Below, one piece after another: positions 47,690 through 59,300 of a stretch of 64,000 nt of DNA. Within the stretch, counting starts at the first letter, position 1, and each line of letters starts with the position of its first letter. Both the position numbers and the translations under genes were made by a program. The stretch is from Acorus gramineus. Its lineage: Eukaryota > Streptophyta > Magnoliopsida > Acorales > Acoraceae. The notes beneath the pieces were generated by a model that had not been told where the DNA came from, did no database searches, and saw nothing but the letters and a program-made list of their open reading frames with translations. The stretch lies in NCBI GenBank assembly GCA_030737835.1, contig CM060848.1:16082804-16146803 (forward strand), written 5' to 3'.

Positions 47690-48580
47690 ATTAATTACTT
47701 AATTGCATGCTTACTGTCTAACAAAGCAAAATTGTTTGATTCAATCATTCAAAGCCTTCTCCGTTAACGCAGCAAAAAACTAGAATAAAGATCCAACAAG
47801 TGTTGAGATCCTTCAACAAACCACAATTCTCAAAAAGAATAATAAAACTCAGAATTATATTAATGAAAGCTGAAAATCCTATATTACAAGCATCCCTTTT
47901 ATAATAAGGAAAAACTTACTAAAAATGGTAAAAAAACATAATTAGTTATAATCAAATCTACAGGATCCTAGAAGATCATCAATTTTGATATAAATCAAAT
48001 CCGATTTGTTATGATAAAGACATGCTAAATCTAAAAAGTTACTAAAAATAGCAAAAAAAAACCATTTTGATGGCAAAAAAATGGAAAAATGAAAAAATAA
48101 GCACGCATTGTGACATAGCGACAACTCTTGAAGATCTCCTCGATATCTACCTTCAGGGCACCTTTTATTTTTACTAACCGATTTTTTCTGTAAATATTTA
48201 AAAATCTCAAAATGGATCCTTTCGGATTCATCGGTCCTGTAATGCGTCGGCCACCCGTTCTGCATCATCCGCCCTCTTATTCACATATGCAGGTCTTCGT
48301 GATACACGCTGCTTTTATTCGAAGAACATTGCAGACCTTCTATAAACATAATCTCATCAACACCAGATCCCACCCTATACATGCATGCACAATAGATTAA
48401 AAAAAAACAAGAAGAAGATCATATCCCCCTTTCACTCTGTTATTCTAAGCACCTTCGGACACCACCGTGACTCACCACTTGCATCCGACTCATATATGCT
48501 TAACGCATACATGTCGCCTTCCATTATATTGAATCCTGTGAAACACCATCAGGACTTGATCGTCGTCGTCCGTGTGATCA
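47690..48580. repeat. Duplicated 3' flank of CHX, decayed unit
   Basis: This region parallels 55895-56344 beside the intact CHX gene: GTTTGATTCAATCATTCAAA, TATTCACATATGCA, AGAACATTGCAGACC, CCCTATACATGCATGCACAA and CACCACTTGCATCCGACT occur in the same order. It carries an extra block at about 47790-48260. It shows that the locus was duplicated as a segment, flanks included. Confidence 0.75.
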
Positions 48581-48582
48581 AC

Positions 48583-49600
48583 TTATGCCAAAGAAGAATC
48601 ATTTTGGAGATTGTGAAGGGAGCCTGGGGTGGGTATGTCCGGCATGTCATTGATCTCTTCCACCTCCTCCACCAGTGACAGATTGGCGGTCGGGTTGTAC
48701 TGCTGCACAACCATCGCTGATGCGGTTGTCGAGAAGTCCGACGATGCCAGTGGGGTCCCCACTGGCCCCAGTACGGGGCACTCTGTTCTGTCTACCCGGG
48801 GAGCGGTGGCAGCCATCCGACCCACCAAAAATAAGTTGCACCTCCCCGATGATTCGATGACTGACACGGGTGTTATATATTGTGGAGCCTGATGATGTGC
48901 ACAAAAGATTGTTAGCAAGGTCGGACAGGGGTAGAGCTGTCAATATAATTTTTTTTTTTTTTTTGTCTTTCGTATATTAATTTTTTTTTCCTTAATGAGA
49001 TGTCAGTACAAAAGGGCATCTCATATTTTTCATTAGATTTTAGGGTTTTTATCTTCGGTGTGACTATTGTAAAAACTTCTAATTGATAGTGGATTGATCT
49101 CTGGTGTGCTCCGTGGATGTATGCAAGATTTGTCGAACCACGTAAATTTTTGTGTCTTTATTTCAATTTATTTGTTTATTTTCTTTTGATTGATTGCATC
49201 CCAAGATCTGAAATAACGGTCTCCGCGACACCACATTCTCCTCCAATGTGATCTACTTCACTGCCCTCCAAGAGCGACTTTCCGGGCTGTGCCACGAAGC
49301 GCAGCACGGTGAAGACGATCCCGGGTGCTCCGCGACGCGGAGCGCGTACGCGAGCACTTCCTGGTCGTCGCGCCTGCTGAGGAAGAGCACGATCACCGTG
49401 TACGACACCTGGGCCGCGCCGCGAAACCCGCGGTCCACGAGGATGGTCTACGCAATGGAGTTGCTCGGCCACAGCAACGGCTCGACGGTGCAATGGCGTC
49501 GCTCGGCCATGGCTTCCGACACATGAACCGCGAGTTCCTGCGCTACGCGCCGCCCTGCTCTGTGGCCATCCTCGTGGACCGCTGCTCCGTGGCCATCCTC
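48583..49600 (-). pseudogene. CHX relic 2 (broken, with insertion and internal inversion)
   Basis: On the minus strand the segment 48583-48870 is open to a TAA and encodes the CHX C-terminus ([56 protein letters not shown]). A 345-base unrelated insertion follows (48871-49215). From 49216 to 49445 comes another antisense CHX piece with a ~100-base internal deletion and frameshifts. The next part (about 49470-49580) matches CHX in the opposite orientation ([19 protein letters not shown] on the plus strand), so a piece is inverted. The membrane domain and exon 1 are gone. Not functional. Confidence 0.8.
48871..49215. repeat. Dispersed repeat inserted in CHX relic 2
   Basis: Interrupts the CHX alignment. 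It starts TGTTATATATTGTGGAGCCT and ends with TTTTGATTGATTGCATCC; both borders resemble the block at 7130-7260. It contains a long T run at about 48950. Confidence 0.5.
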
Positions 49601-49660
49601 GGAGAGAGAGAGAGAGAGAGAGAGTGGAGAGGCATTTGGGGCTTTTGTATTTGTTTTTTG

Positions 49661-49960
49661 GACCATCCGATCATATTTAATCGGACGGTCGATGTATGGT
49701 AGTCCTTGTGTTAGTTTTTTTTTTTTTGGACCGTCCGATCGCGCAATCGGACGGTCAGAAATGGATCTTCACGTAAGCTCGACCCGCACGTCCACAGCTT
49801 ATCAAAACCCGAGAGGTTTTTTTTTTAAAAAAAAAAAAAAAAAACGTTAACCGTGCGATCGCGAGATCAGTGATCGTACGATCGACGTGTGGGGCGCACG
49901 ATGAGGTGCACCGTGCGCACGGCCGCACCTCATCGCCCCCTATATGTGTGTGTGTATATA
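49661..49960. repeat. Cluster of CG-rich palindromes
   Basis: Two hairpins with the same words, GACCATCCGATC...GATTTAATCGGACGGTC-type at 49661-49690 and GACCGTCCGATC/AATCGGACGGTC at 49729-49756. Further pairs CGTGCGATCGCG...GATCGTACGATCG lie at 49850-49885 and GAGGTGCACCGTGCG/GCCGCACCTC at 49894-49931, then (TG)n(TA)n. Apparently a decayed foldback element that separates the CHX relic from its intron remnant. Confidence 0.5.
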
Positions 49961-49969
49961 TATATATAT

Positions 49970-50180
49970 GAGTCGGATGCAAGTGGAGATTATCCAAGCA
50001 ATATTAAGTACAACCAGTGCGATGCCATCGTCCATTAATTAATGCCCACGACGGTCACACATTAATTCATTTTCTTTCATATATCGTTCATAAAATACAT
50101 GACTAATAGGTAATGTGTTGATTATCCAATTACTTTAACTGAATCATATACTTTCAGAATTATCCGATGAGTACTAGTTG
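49970..50180 (-). pseudogene. CHX relic 2: exon-intron border remnant
   Basis: Parallels 58600-58775 of the intact gene: CCAAGCAATAT (start of exon 2), CATCGTCCATTAATTAAT, TCATTTTCTTTC, ATACATGACT, TAGGTAATGTGTTGATTA. This is the end of the CHX intron. Exon 1 is not found further right, so the gene is truncated. Confidence 0.7.
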
Positions 50181-50184
50181 CAGT

Positions 50185-51640
50185 TTATTAAGTACCTAGC
50201 TCTCTCATCCGATTCCAAAGTTGTATATGTTATGCGTGGATACTTGATATTTAATTTGTGTTATACATTTATGTTCAGATTAAGATATAAACTACTTTCC
50301 TCAAGTGAACAAAAAAAAAAAAAGCCTACTACCAAGAAAAAAACAAAACAAAAGGAAAAAAAATATACATTTTGGTAACTCTTGAGAAAATGGAGAATTT
50401 TTCATTTCCAAATAAATTCAATTACGATAGATTCTACGAGGAAGGAAGAATGAAATATACATTTATGTCCATATTAAGATATAAACTACTTTCCTCACCA
50501 CTTTGAAAGTCAATTCTTGCTTTGGAGACATTAATCAAGTCATTGGTATCTAAAATTTTTACCAAAAAAGAAAGTCATCGGTATCTAAAACATGCCTACT
50601 ATCAGGAGAGGAAAAAACAAAAAAACCAAAAAGAATAAAAAAGACAATTTGGTATTTCTTTAGAAAATGGAGAATTTTTCATTTTTAAAGAAATTCAATC
50701 ATGAAAGATTTTACGGGGAAAGGAATAATGAATTATATATTTATTAAGTAGTAATGGATTCCTGCTCCTTGTAAGAGTAATGATGGACCGCGTTCATCCG
50801 AACATCTGGTGGTGGAGGACCTGTTTGAATAATTAATTAAGAAAGTACATTTAATTAACTATAAGGATGCATATTGAATGGAAATCACGCATGGTGATTA
50901 ATTGAATATCTCATCTTGGTCAGTTCTCGAGGCCACGATTTCTTTTCTTTCTTGATGACTCAGCAAAAAGTTATTATATTTGACTACTCCAGTTCATGAA
51001 TCACGAATTATGCATTTATATATATTCCCTCTCTCAGAGAGCTGGGGCTCACGTACATTTTATTTTATTTATTTATTTGGTTCTAGTTTTAGAAGTATAT
51101 ACGCCCATCATGTTTTACCAAAGAAAATGGGTTAGACAAGGGGACACATCAACGGCGCCAGTTGACTTTTTTTTTTTTATGGGCCCAAAACTCAACAAAC
51201 CAATTAGATATCAGTATCCAAATAACCAATTAACTTGTCATTAATTTACATGTTAGAGTTGAAGCAAATGATAGCGACAAATCCTTTTCCAGAAACTTAA
51301 ACTATGAGCTATAAAAACTAACAGAAGAAAAGTAAGAAGGATGTTTTTTCACAATTAATCCACTTTCTTAAAATTAGAGTGTTATCAGCTATAAAATGCT
51401 ATAAAAGAAGAATATGATCTTGTTGGTTTCGATGTAGTACGGTAGTAGTCATTAATGAATTAAACAGATGTTACATGATATTCGACGACTCAGCATAAAA
51501 TGCATGTGATGCGTATCCAATTAAATATTCATTACGCATCATATTTGAATCATTAATATGAAATGAGCGCGTGCGAATAACATTTTTAATTTTCATAATC
51601 CGGATGCTTGTTGAAGATTTTTAAGTTGATACGTAATTGT
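50185..51640. other. Gene-free spacer
   Basis: AT-rich DNA with an internal duplication: ATTTATGTTCAGATTAAGATATAAACTACTTTCC-type sequence at about 50268 recurs at 50462, followed by GAAAATGGAGAATTTTTCAT at 50385 and 50664. No gene recognised. Confidence 0.45.
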
Positions 51641-51800
51641 TTCACATCAGCGGTTGAAGATTTTAAGTTTTCAAATTCCGACAGAGAGACAAAAATTAAG
51701 AATTATTATGAATGCACATGGAAGATAATTAAGGCTGGGGACAAGTAATTAATAAGTGTTTTGGGAATCTAAATATTCATTGACCAACGTGTTGAACAAA

Positions 51801-52518
51801 GGGGGTGATTATTTTCACCCCTACAGTTATTCACCCCACCCGTTAACGGTGTAAAAGCTTTGTTTTTTTGCAAAGAGAGGAACCCACCCCATCTCCTCCC
51901 ACACCTTCAACTCCTCCCCCCTCCTCAGCCCATCCTCCCCAACCACCACCATAACCATCGCGCCGTCCAGTGTGGCCTGCGCGAGCTCCGCGAGCACATC
52001 AGCTCTTCAACTTCTCCTTCTTCCGACTAACCAATCTCCACTCCTTGTCCAACGATGCCCACCATGAAATGAAGAAGATGAAGAAGAGGGCTAAATGAAG
52101 AAGAGGAAGAAAATGAAGAAGAGGCCCTTTAAATGAAAAACATGAAGACGAAGAAGAGGCCGAAATAAAGCTCTCTCTGTAATCCCCTATCTAAAGAGAA
52201 GCAACACAAAAACCCTAGAAACAATAGGGAGAAAAAAAAAATGGGGAGAAAGAAGAAATTCATAGACAAGAACTCTCAATTGCTTGCCGGGGACTCCTCT
52301 GATCATACCTCGAACGACGGACCGGATCTTCATCCGCGTCGACAACAATCCATACACCTCTGACAGCTTGTTAGACGAGCACCTCCAATCGATCGACAGA
52401 CGTGATACCATCTTCGCGACGCACCCGGTGAAGACAAGGTCGGCGGCCGCAGGAGTTGATTCGGAGGAGATGGGGTGGGTTCCTCATAAAATTTTTATTT
52501 TTTTAAGGGGGTGGACCC
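51801..52518. mobile_element. Mutator-like element carrying an LTV1 fragment (Pack-MULE type)
   Basis: A 718-bp insertion flanked by the perfect 10-bp duplication GTTGAACAAA (51791-51800 and 52519-52528), within the 9-11-bp range of Mutator transposases. A perfect 23-bp inverted repeat, GAGGAACCCACCCCATCTCC plus TCC, lies at 51877-51899 and 52463-52485. The outer ends (GGGGGTG... and ...GGTGGACCC) pair only loosely. The interior is GC-rich host-like sequence. The paralogous CHX flank near 61370 lacks this block. Confidence 0.75.
52241..52460 (+). pseudogene. Captured N-terminal fragment of LTV1 (40S ribosome assembly factor)
   Basis: From ATG 52241 the sequence encodes MGRKKKFIDKNSQLLAGDSS then DHTSNDG. 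A one-base shift at about 52320 leads into DRIFIRVDNNPYTSDSLLDE and TIFATHP. This is the start of plant LTV1: the KKKFIDKK block, a QLLARDSSD-type block, and DRxFxRVDNNPY. LTV1 in eukaryotes aids late 40S subunit maturation and export. A plausible LTV1 leader (AAACCCTAG-type) precedes the ATG. The frameshift and loss of the rest make this fragment non-functional. Confidence 0.8.
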
Positions 52519-52800
52519 GTTGAACAAAAAGGTCACCACGTGGCTGATGTGAATGATATTGTACGTTATCATCACGTTTGAGATGGCCATTTTTTTCCCT
52601 GTAAAAACATGTATCCAAAGTCCAGAGGCAACCATCATTACTAAAAAAAACTATAGTATAATAAAAAGTAATGGCTCATTATCAATATATCACCAGGGTC
52701 AACTCTTTCATCCATCTCGTCTTATTCAAATATTTCTCTCCTTTCGTTCTTCCCTTCGCTTCCCTTCCCTATCTTAATCAACTACCAAATTTATACAACT

Positions 52801-54407
52801 GTGACTCTGTGAGTCACAAGTCACAACTTGTATTTTAATTGGGTTGGTTGTAAAAATGGTACTTTGGGTTTGAATATTATTCTCCCAACATCCTCCTTAT
52901 TAGTTGTTATCATCGTTTGATGAACTGAAAATGCATGTTGGGTGGTCGTCATTTGATTGACATTGATGGTTATTTTTCGAGCTTTTTAAAACGCCTAACA
53001 TGTTTCATCCAACTCGGATCCCAGTCAGATAAGTCTATTTGTTTTAATTAACACCAACATGGTAAAAAGACTATTTTTTAGTAACACCAACATTTTAAAA
53101 CCGTTATTTCACCTCTTTTTTTTCTTTTTTTTTGAAGAAAGACCTTTGAAAACTACAAGTACATGATGCATAATCAAACTAAACTGTGCCATGATGATAT
53201 ATTACATGTGAGTAATACCGCTCTATCCATGCTTCACTATTGTAATTGATCACGCAAGATACCCCACATGATGATATATTACATGTGAGTAATATTAAAA
53301 AAAAATAACCTTTGTTTCTGGGCCCATGAAAAACCACAAATCCATTCCTACCTGTCTTCCTGTTCAACCCATTGTCCGATTAACACTTCTTTGTTTCATT
53401 GATTATTTTGTTAGTGGCTAAGTTATATTTTATGGCTTCTTAATAATATATGATTATTCAATTGATCTATGCTTTACGTAGTTAATTACCAATAGGTCAG
53501 CTAGCCTTTATTAACTACAGAAGGACATATAATAATACTGATTCGATCTGTTTGGATTTGATATGAACACTGATTTAAATGATATGTTAAAGATATGAGA
53601 ATTAACCAATAGCTCAATACCCCATTAAAGTTGGTTGATTTTGTACTACATCAATGACTTTTTGTCTCTTATAATTTCCAAATTGGGGAGAGGACCGGGG
53701 GGAAGGGGTTGCACTCCTATGCACAATTTGTTCAAGTCATTCAACACCCAACCATTGCTTCACCCAATTGTATCGCATTTGCATGCTTTAATAAATTATA
53801 AATAAATAAATAAATAAGAACCCGGCCTCCTCAAGCATCAGTATATATATGATGTGATAAAACACGCGCACGTAGAAGCTTCCAAATCGAAGTCAATTGT
53901 TTACTAGCTCTCTTGAAATTAAATACTTCACCGCTTTCATATATATTATCCAATTCCAACAATGTTCTGACAGACATTGTTTGACAAAGTTTCACCAAAT
54001 TGAGAGAGAGATATAGATAGATGCAATACATCACCGCAACTCAATAAAATTATTTGATCAAGGTCTTCCCTGGGGTTTGATTGAAGCAAGTGATTTCGGT
54101 TTTCTGTGTACAGTATATCTATGTGCAATTATTGGATATTTTGCTTTTATTTATAACCTTCTTCGATCTTTAAAATAGATTTTCTATCCAAACTGCTCAG
54201 ACTTTTTAGATTATCATGTTTAGCTACCCATGATATCACCATGTCGCTGTTCCTACTGTGTGAATATAATACACATGTACACATAAATGTTACATACTTT
54301 TGAGTGTCCTCATATATGTTGATAGATTTTTAAATTGTGAATATATTATTTTATTCATATTAACATATAGGTGTTATATTGAGGAAGAATGACTACCGCA
54401 TATTTCA

Positions 54408-54438
<31 letters not shown>

Positions 54439-55180
54439 GTAGTTATATTTCACTTATAAGTATTTGAGATACAGCTCATCAACCCCAAACGAAGAATGAA
54501 ATTGATATTCAATGAATTACTTAACCATTGCTTGAAATGTAATAAGCTAACATGAGACTATCCACATTATATTCGAGAAACTTCTTAGGTAAAAAAATGG
54601 TGTAGTGAATAGTGATTACTATATGTTATTCATTTTTTATACACAGATTGAGAAGGTCAAAAAAAGAAAAAAAGATAGACGGACACAATTCTTATTAATT
54701 TAGGAGTAAGTTTTACTCTTCCTGCTGTATAGAACTTTCTATTTTCACTGTTGAATATGATTTCAATTCAGTTTGAATTGGTTTGCATTCTCCTGTTAAA
54801 GAAAATCCTTTTGTAACAGTACTGAAGTAATGAATTGTTCTTTTTCATTGTTCTTTTTTCCAGAGGAGGATGATCTAGTGATTTACCATGTTTTGATTAT
54901 TCATATATTCCAAAACACAAATTATATATTTCCATCTTATAAGCAAGGATTTCATTATTGGGGTTTCTAATTATCAGGATGATCCGTGGGTTATGTGGGT
55001 CCAAAAAACAAAAGACGCTATTACACACTATCATTTTTGCTGTCCTAAATATAAACTTTTATCTCTTACTTTTACTCAAATCTTTACTCAAATTTTCAAT
55101 ATCTTTTTTTTTTCTGTTTATCTCTACATTTTCTTTCAATGTGACATTTTTTTTTCCTTTCAACTCCACATTTAGTTGAA
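52801..55180. other. Gene-free spacer
   Basis: AT-rich spacer with a 28-bp exact direct repeat (53190-53217 and 53267-53294, CATGATGATATATTACATGT plus GAGTAATA), a GAGAGA/GATA stretch at 54001-54020 and a (TA)n tract at about 54411-54433. No gene recognised. Confidence 0.45.
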
Positions 55181-55184
55181 TTAT

Positions 55185-55400
55185 CACTACAAGAAAAATC
55201 ATTTTTTGCGACGCCTTTTTTGTGACGGATTTTAAAACCGTCGCAAATGTCCATACTTTTCACGGTAAATTTTGGGGGTCGCAAATACTTCTCGACATTT
55301 ACGACGGCTGAAATAAGCCACTGTTAAAACATGTATTTGCGACGAAAAAATCGTGCTGTCGCAAATAAGACACTAGTTACAAATGTTTTTGTTGCAAATA
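55185..55400 (+). mobile_element. CACTA-type transposon end
   Basis: Begins with CACTACAAGAAAAA (55185-55198), the classic terminal sequence of plant CACTA (En/Spm) elements. It is followed by subterminal GCGAC/GTCGC words in both orientations (TTTTGCGACGCC, AACCGTCGCAAAT, GGGTCGCAAATA, TTTGCGACGAAAAAA, CTGTCGCAAATAAG). The opposite end (TTTTTCTTGTAGTG) is not found downstream, so this is a truncated copy. Confidence 0.75.
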
Positions 55401-55710
55401 AGACTCATCCTCAAATTTGGTTGAAGATATTTTAAGTTTATTGACTTTATCTTACTATTGTTTTTGTTCTCTATGGTGGAATAGAAAATTCATAAAAATT
55501 CGTCATTTTGGTATTCTTTATAAGTAATCAATAAATTCATTGAAACTCATCGTTCTGACAGTTTTGAAAAGAATCAACGGATTTATTAGAGCCTATATAA
55601 TGCAAAACAGGTGGTCATTTCACGCTGTGTTACTATAGATGCATTGGAGCCTATTTAATTTTTAAGTAACACTAACATGATGAAAACACATATCACTTTT
55701 TATTGAATAA

Positions 55711-55878
55711 CTTGAAATAACTTAATGTCAGAGGTTGATTGGAATCCATATACCACTTTATACCAGTTAATTCTGACATACATATTCTCATTTATTCCAG
55801 CCTTTCCAACACCTATTTTGAAGCTATTCTAACTAATTCTTACTTATTCTTAGTCCTATTCTCAAACCAAACAGCGGT
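55711..55878. mobile_element. Tourist-like MITE, partial copy 5
   Basis: Matches the right-hand 170 bases of the copy at 21420 (GGAATCCATATACCACTTTA, AGTTAATTCTGACATACA, TTCTCATTTATTCCAG) and ends in CTCAAACCAAACAGCGG. The left part is missing. Confidence 0.65.
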
Positions 55879-56344
55879 TTTACAATATGTAAAAGATATA
55901 TAGAGGATAATAATTACTTCATTGCATGATTAATGTTTAACAAAGCAAAGTTTTATTTAAAAAAATATCTAACATAAAGAAAAGTTGTTTGATTCAATCA
56001 TTCAAATCCTTTTCTCCATCGTCTTATTCACATATGCAAGTCTTCGTGATGCACGCTGCTTTTAACCGAAGAACATTGCAGACCTATAAATATAATCCCA
56101 TCAACACCAAAGTTCCACCCTATACATGCATGCACAATAGATTAAAAATAAAATAAAAATCCCCTTGTCTCTATCATTCCAATCACCTTCAGACACCACC
56201 GTGACCCACCACTTGCATCCGACTTATATATGCTTTTTTTTTTTCTTTTTTTCTTTTTGAAAAGTGACTTGACGCATCCATGTCGTCTTCCATTGAATCC
56301 CGTGAAACACCATCGATCAGGACCTGATCGTCCGTGTGATCAAC

Positions 56345-59300
56345 TTACGCCAAAGAAGAATCATTTTGGCGAATGTGAAGTGAGCCTGGGGTGGGCGTGT
56401 CCGGCACGTAGTCATGGATCTCTGCCACCTCCTCCACCAGCGACAGATTGGCGGTGGGTTTGTACTGCTGCACCACCAATGCCGATGCGGTTGTCGAGAA
56501 TTCCGATGATGCCAGTAGGGTCCCTACTGGCCCCAGTTCAGGACACTCTGTTCTGTCTACCAGGGGAGCCGTGGCAGCCATTCGACCCACCAAAAATAAG
56601 TTGCATCTCCCCAACGATTTGATCACCGACACCGACTCCGCTCTCCCCGACACTACCTTCTCCTCCAATGTGATCGACTTCACTTCCCCTGAATCCACCT
56701 TCTCCTTCATCTCCTTTATGCACTCCTCGTCTGTCGGTCCCTCATCCAACAACGTCTCCTCAATTCCGACTCTCACGCTTTTATCACCATTAACCGCCTC
56801 CTCCAAGAGAGACTTTCCGGGCTGGGGCACGAAACGCAGCACGGTGAGGATGATCCCGGGGTGCTCCGCCATGCGGAGCGCGTACGCGAGCGCCTCCCGG
56901 TCGTCGCGCCCGCCGAAGAAGAGCACGACCACCTCGTACGACACGTCGCTGGACGACACCTGGGCCGCGCCGCCAAACCCGCGGTCCACGAGGATGGCCA
57001 CGGAGCATGGCGCGTAGCGTAGGACCTCGCGGTTCGTGTGTCGGAAGCCGTGGCCGAGCGACTCCATCGCGCCGTCGAGTCGTTGCTGCTTGTGAAAGGG
57101 GAGCACGATGAGGGCCGCCCGCTTCTGCTGGGCACTGGTGACGATGTCCTCGTGGATGGTGGAGAGGTGCGAGATGGCCGTCATGGGGCGGACGGTGACG
57201 CTGCTAAGCTGATGGTACGCCTCGAACGCCACAACGACGCTGTTCCCGTCCTGTCCCGCTTGCTTCTTATTCCAGAAGGGGAGGCCGTTGCGGCGTGCGC
57301 GCTGCACCATGGAGATCGCCGAGGACCGCTCGGACAGCTCCATGAGGTGCATGGCGTAGACGCAGAGGCGTCCGCGTCGCCGTGTCCCGCGGGAGGACTC
57401 GATGAGGTTGATGATGGTGGGGATGTTGCGTGCGCTGTGGAAGCACGCGAGCATCCTCAGCTCTGAATCTGTGTCCTTGCGCTGGACCGTGCGGTGCTTG
57501 TAAGGCGTGGCCCTCCGCGCGGGCTTGTAGATGAGTGTCACGATCGGGGTGGTGATGAAGGTGGTGAAGAGGGCCATCAAGACAAGTATGGCGAACGTCT
57601 GGTCGTTGAGCACCTTGCGGTCCTTGCCGATGTTGAGCACGATCAGCTCCACCAGTCCCTTGGTGTTCATCAAGAATCCCAGGGCTAGGGCCTCCCGGAA
57701 CGGGATCTTCGCGAGCATGGACACGAACACGGTTCCACCGATCTTGCCGAGGCAGGCGTTGGTGATGACGAGAACGAGGAGGCCCCATGAGCGCGCGCCC
57801 CTAATGGTGGTCACGTCTGTCTTCAGCCCGCTCGACACGAAGTAGAGAGGGAGGAAGATCCCCGACACGAGGTCCTCGATCTTCTCGATCAGCACCCCCG
57901 CGAAGGGACCTTCCTTGGGGACGACGATCCCAACCACGAACGCCCCGAACAGAGCGTGTATACCGATCGTGTCAGTGACGAAACCCGCAGCGAGCACGGC
58001 CGTGAGTGTTGCGCAGATGTAGACCTCCTTCACGGGCTCACCATCAAGGGATCGGCGCGCCACCCACGCGAGCGCAGGGCGGAGCACGACAATGCAAAAG
58101 ATGACAAAGCCGGTCCCCGTGAGGAGGACCCACACGGAGACCAGCGGGGAGGTGTCGCTCCCAGAGAGGGCGATGGCGAGGGCGAGGAGGATCCAAGCTG
58201 TGACGTCGTTGACTGCGGCCGCGGACATGGAGATACGGCCAACATCGGTGGTGAGAAGCTTGAGCTCGGCGAGAATGCGAGCAAGGACGGGGAAGGCGGT
58301 GATGGAGAGGGCGACGCCCATGAAGACGAGGAATGGCGCTTGGCGGCCGCCGTTGTTGATGGTGGAGCGGAGGATGAAGGAGGTGCCGATGCCGAGGATG
58401 AAAGGGAGGCTGATGCCGGCGGCAGCGATGGCGAGGGCCTTCTTGCCAGTGCGGCGGATGGTTACGAAGTCGAGCTCGAGACCGACAAGGAAGAGGAAAA
58501 AGAGGAGGCCGATGCTGGCGATGGTGTCGAGTACGGTGAGGCTCCGCTTCGGGAACACCGTGTTGAGGAACTTCTCGTTCCTCCCAAGCGCCGATGGTCC
58601 AAGCAATATCCCTCCCTGCACCCATCGTCCATTAATTAATTAATTGACGCCCACGATGGTGTCACATTCATTTTCTTCCTTCACATGTCCTTGATAAATT
58701 TGATCCGGATACATGACTGAGCTGATAGGTAATGTGTTGATTACGTACACAATGAGCACTGGTTGTCGTTTGTCAAACGTAAGTATTAAAAATTGATAGA
58801 ATTTTTTATTTTTTAAAATTTGGATATTCAGAAAATCTTGTCTACTTACTTAACTAGCTCCCTAATATCTACGTTTAATATTAAGTCAACGTCTATAGTT
58901 TCTTTGTTTATTATTTGATTTAGATCGGTATCTCTCATTTAATTTAATTAAAACTATCCTCTCTGTACCTTTCTCGTACGGAAAAAACATACAATAGCAA
59001 AATTGAACACTGAAAGTCATCCTGATGATATTTTAAGTGATAAACATGAGAGGCTGATAACGTTTAAAAAAAAACCAAAGAAATTTAGGTTTGTTTTTTT
59101 AATTATCTGTCTACTGGACACGTAACAAAAATATGAAAAAATAGATGGAAAATATTCAATGTATAGTACAGATCTTTATTTTTTGGTGTGACATGAAATT
59201 TTGGACAAAAAGATTAACAAGGTTAATTGGTAAGACTAATACTTTCAATATTCATGTGAAATCAGATGTTGAAATAAAAGGTTATAAAAAAAAAAAAACC

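Larger units (their letters stand above)
51641..52800. repeat. Duplicated 5' flank of CHX, decayed unit, with nested insertion
   Basis: Parallels 61200-61850: CGGTTGAAG.TTTTAAGTTT, ATTATGAATGCAC.TGGAAGA, GTTTTGGGAAT, GTGGCTGATGTGAA.GAT, TATCATCACGTT and ATCCAAAGTC.AGAGGCAAC. The 718-base element at 51801 interrupts it. Confidence 0.75.

Noticed and set aside
56448..58643. Several long open frames opposite or out of frame with CHX exon 2
   Set aside because: High GC content leaves few stops on all frames. The products are low-complexity Arg/Gly/Asp-rich and the CHX frame explains the sequence.
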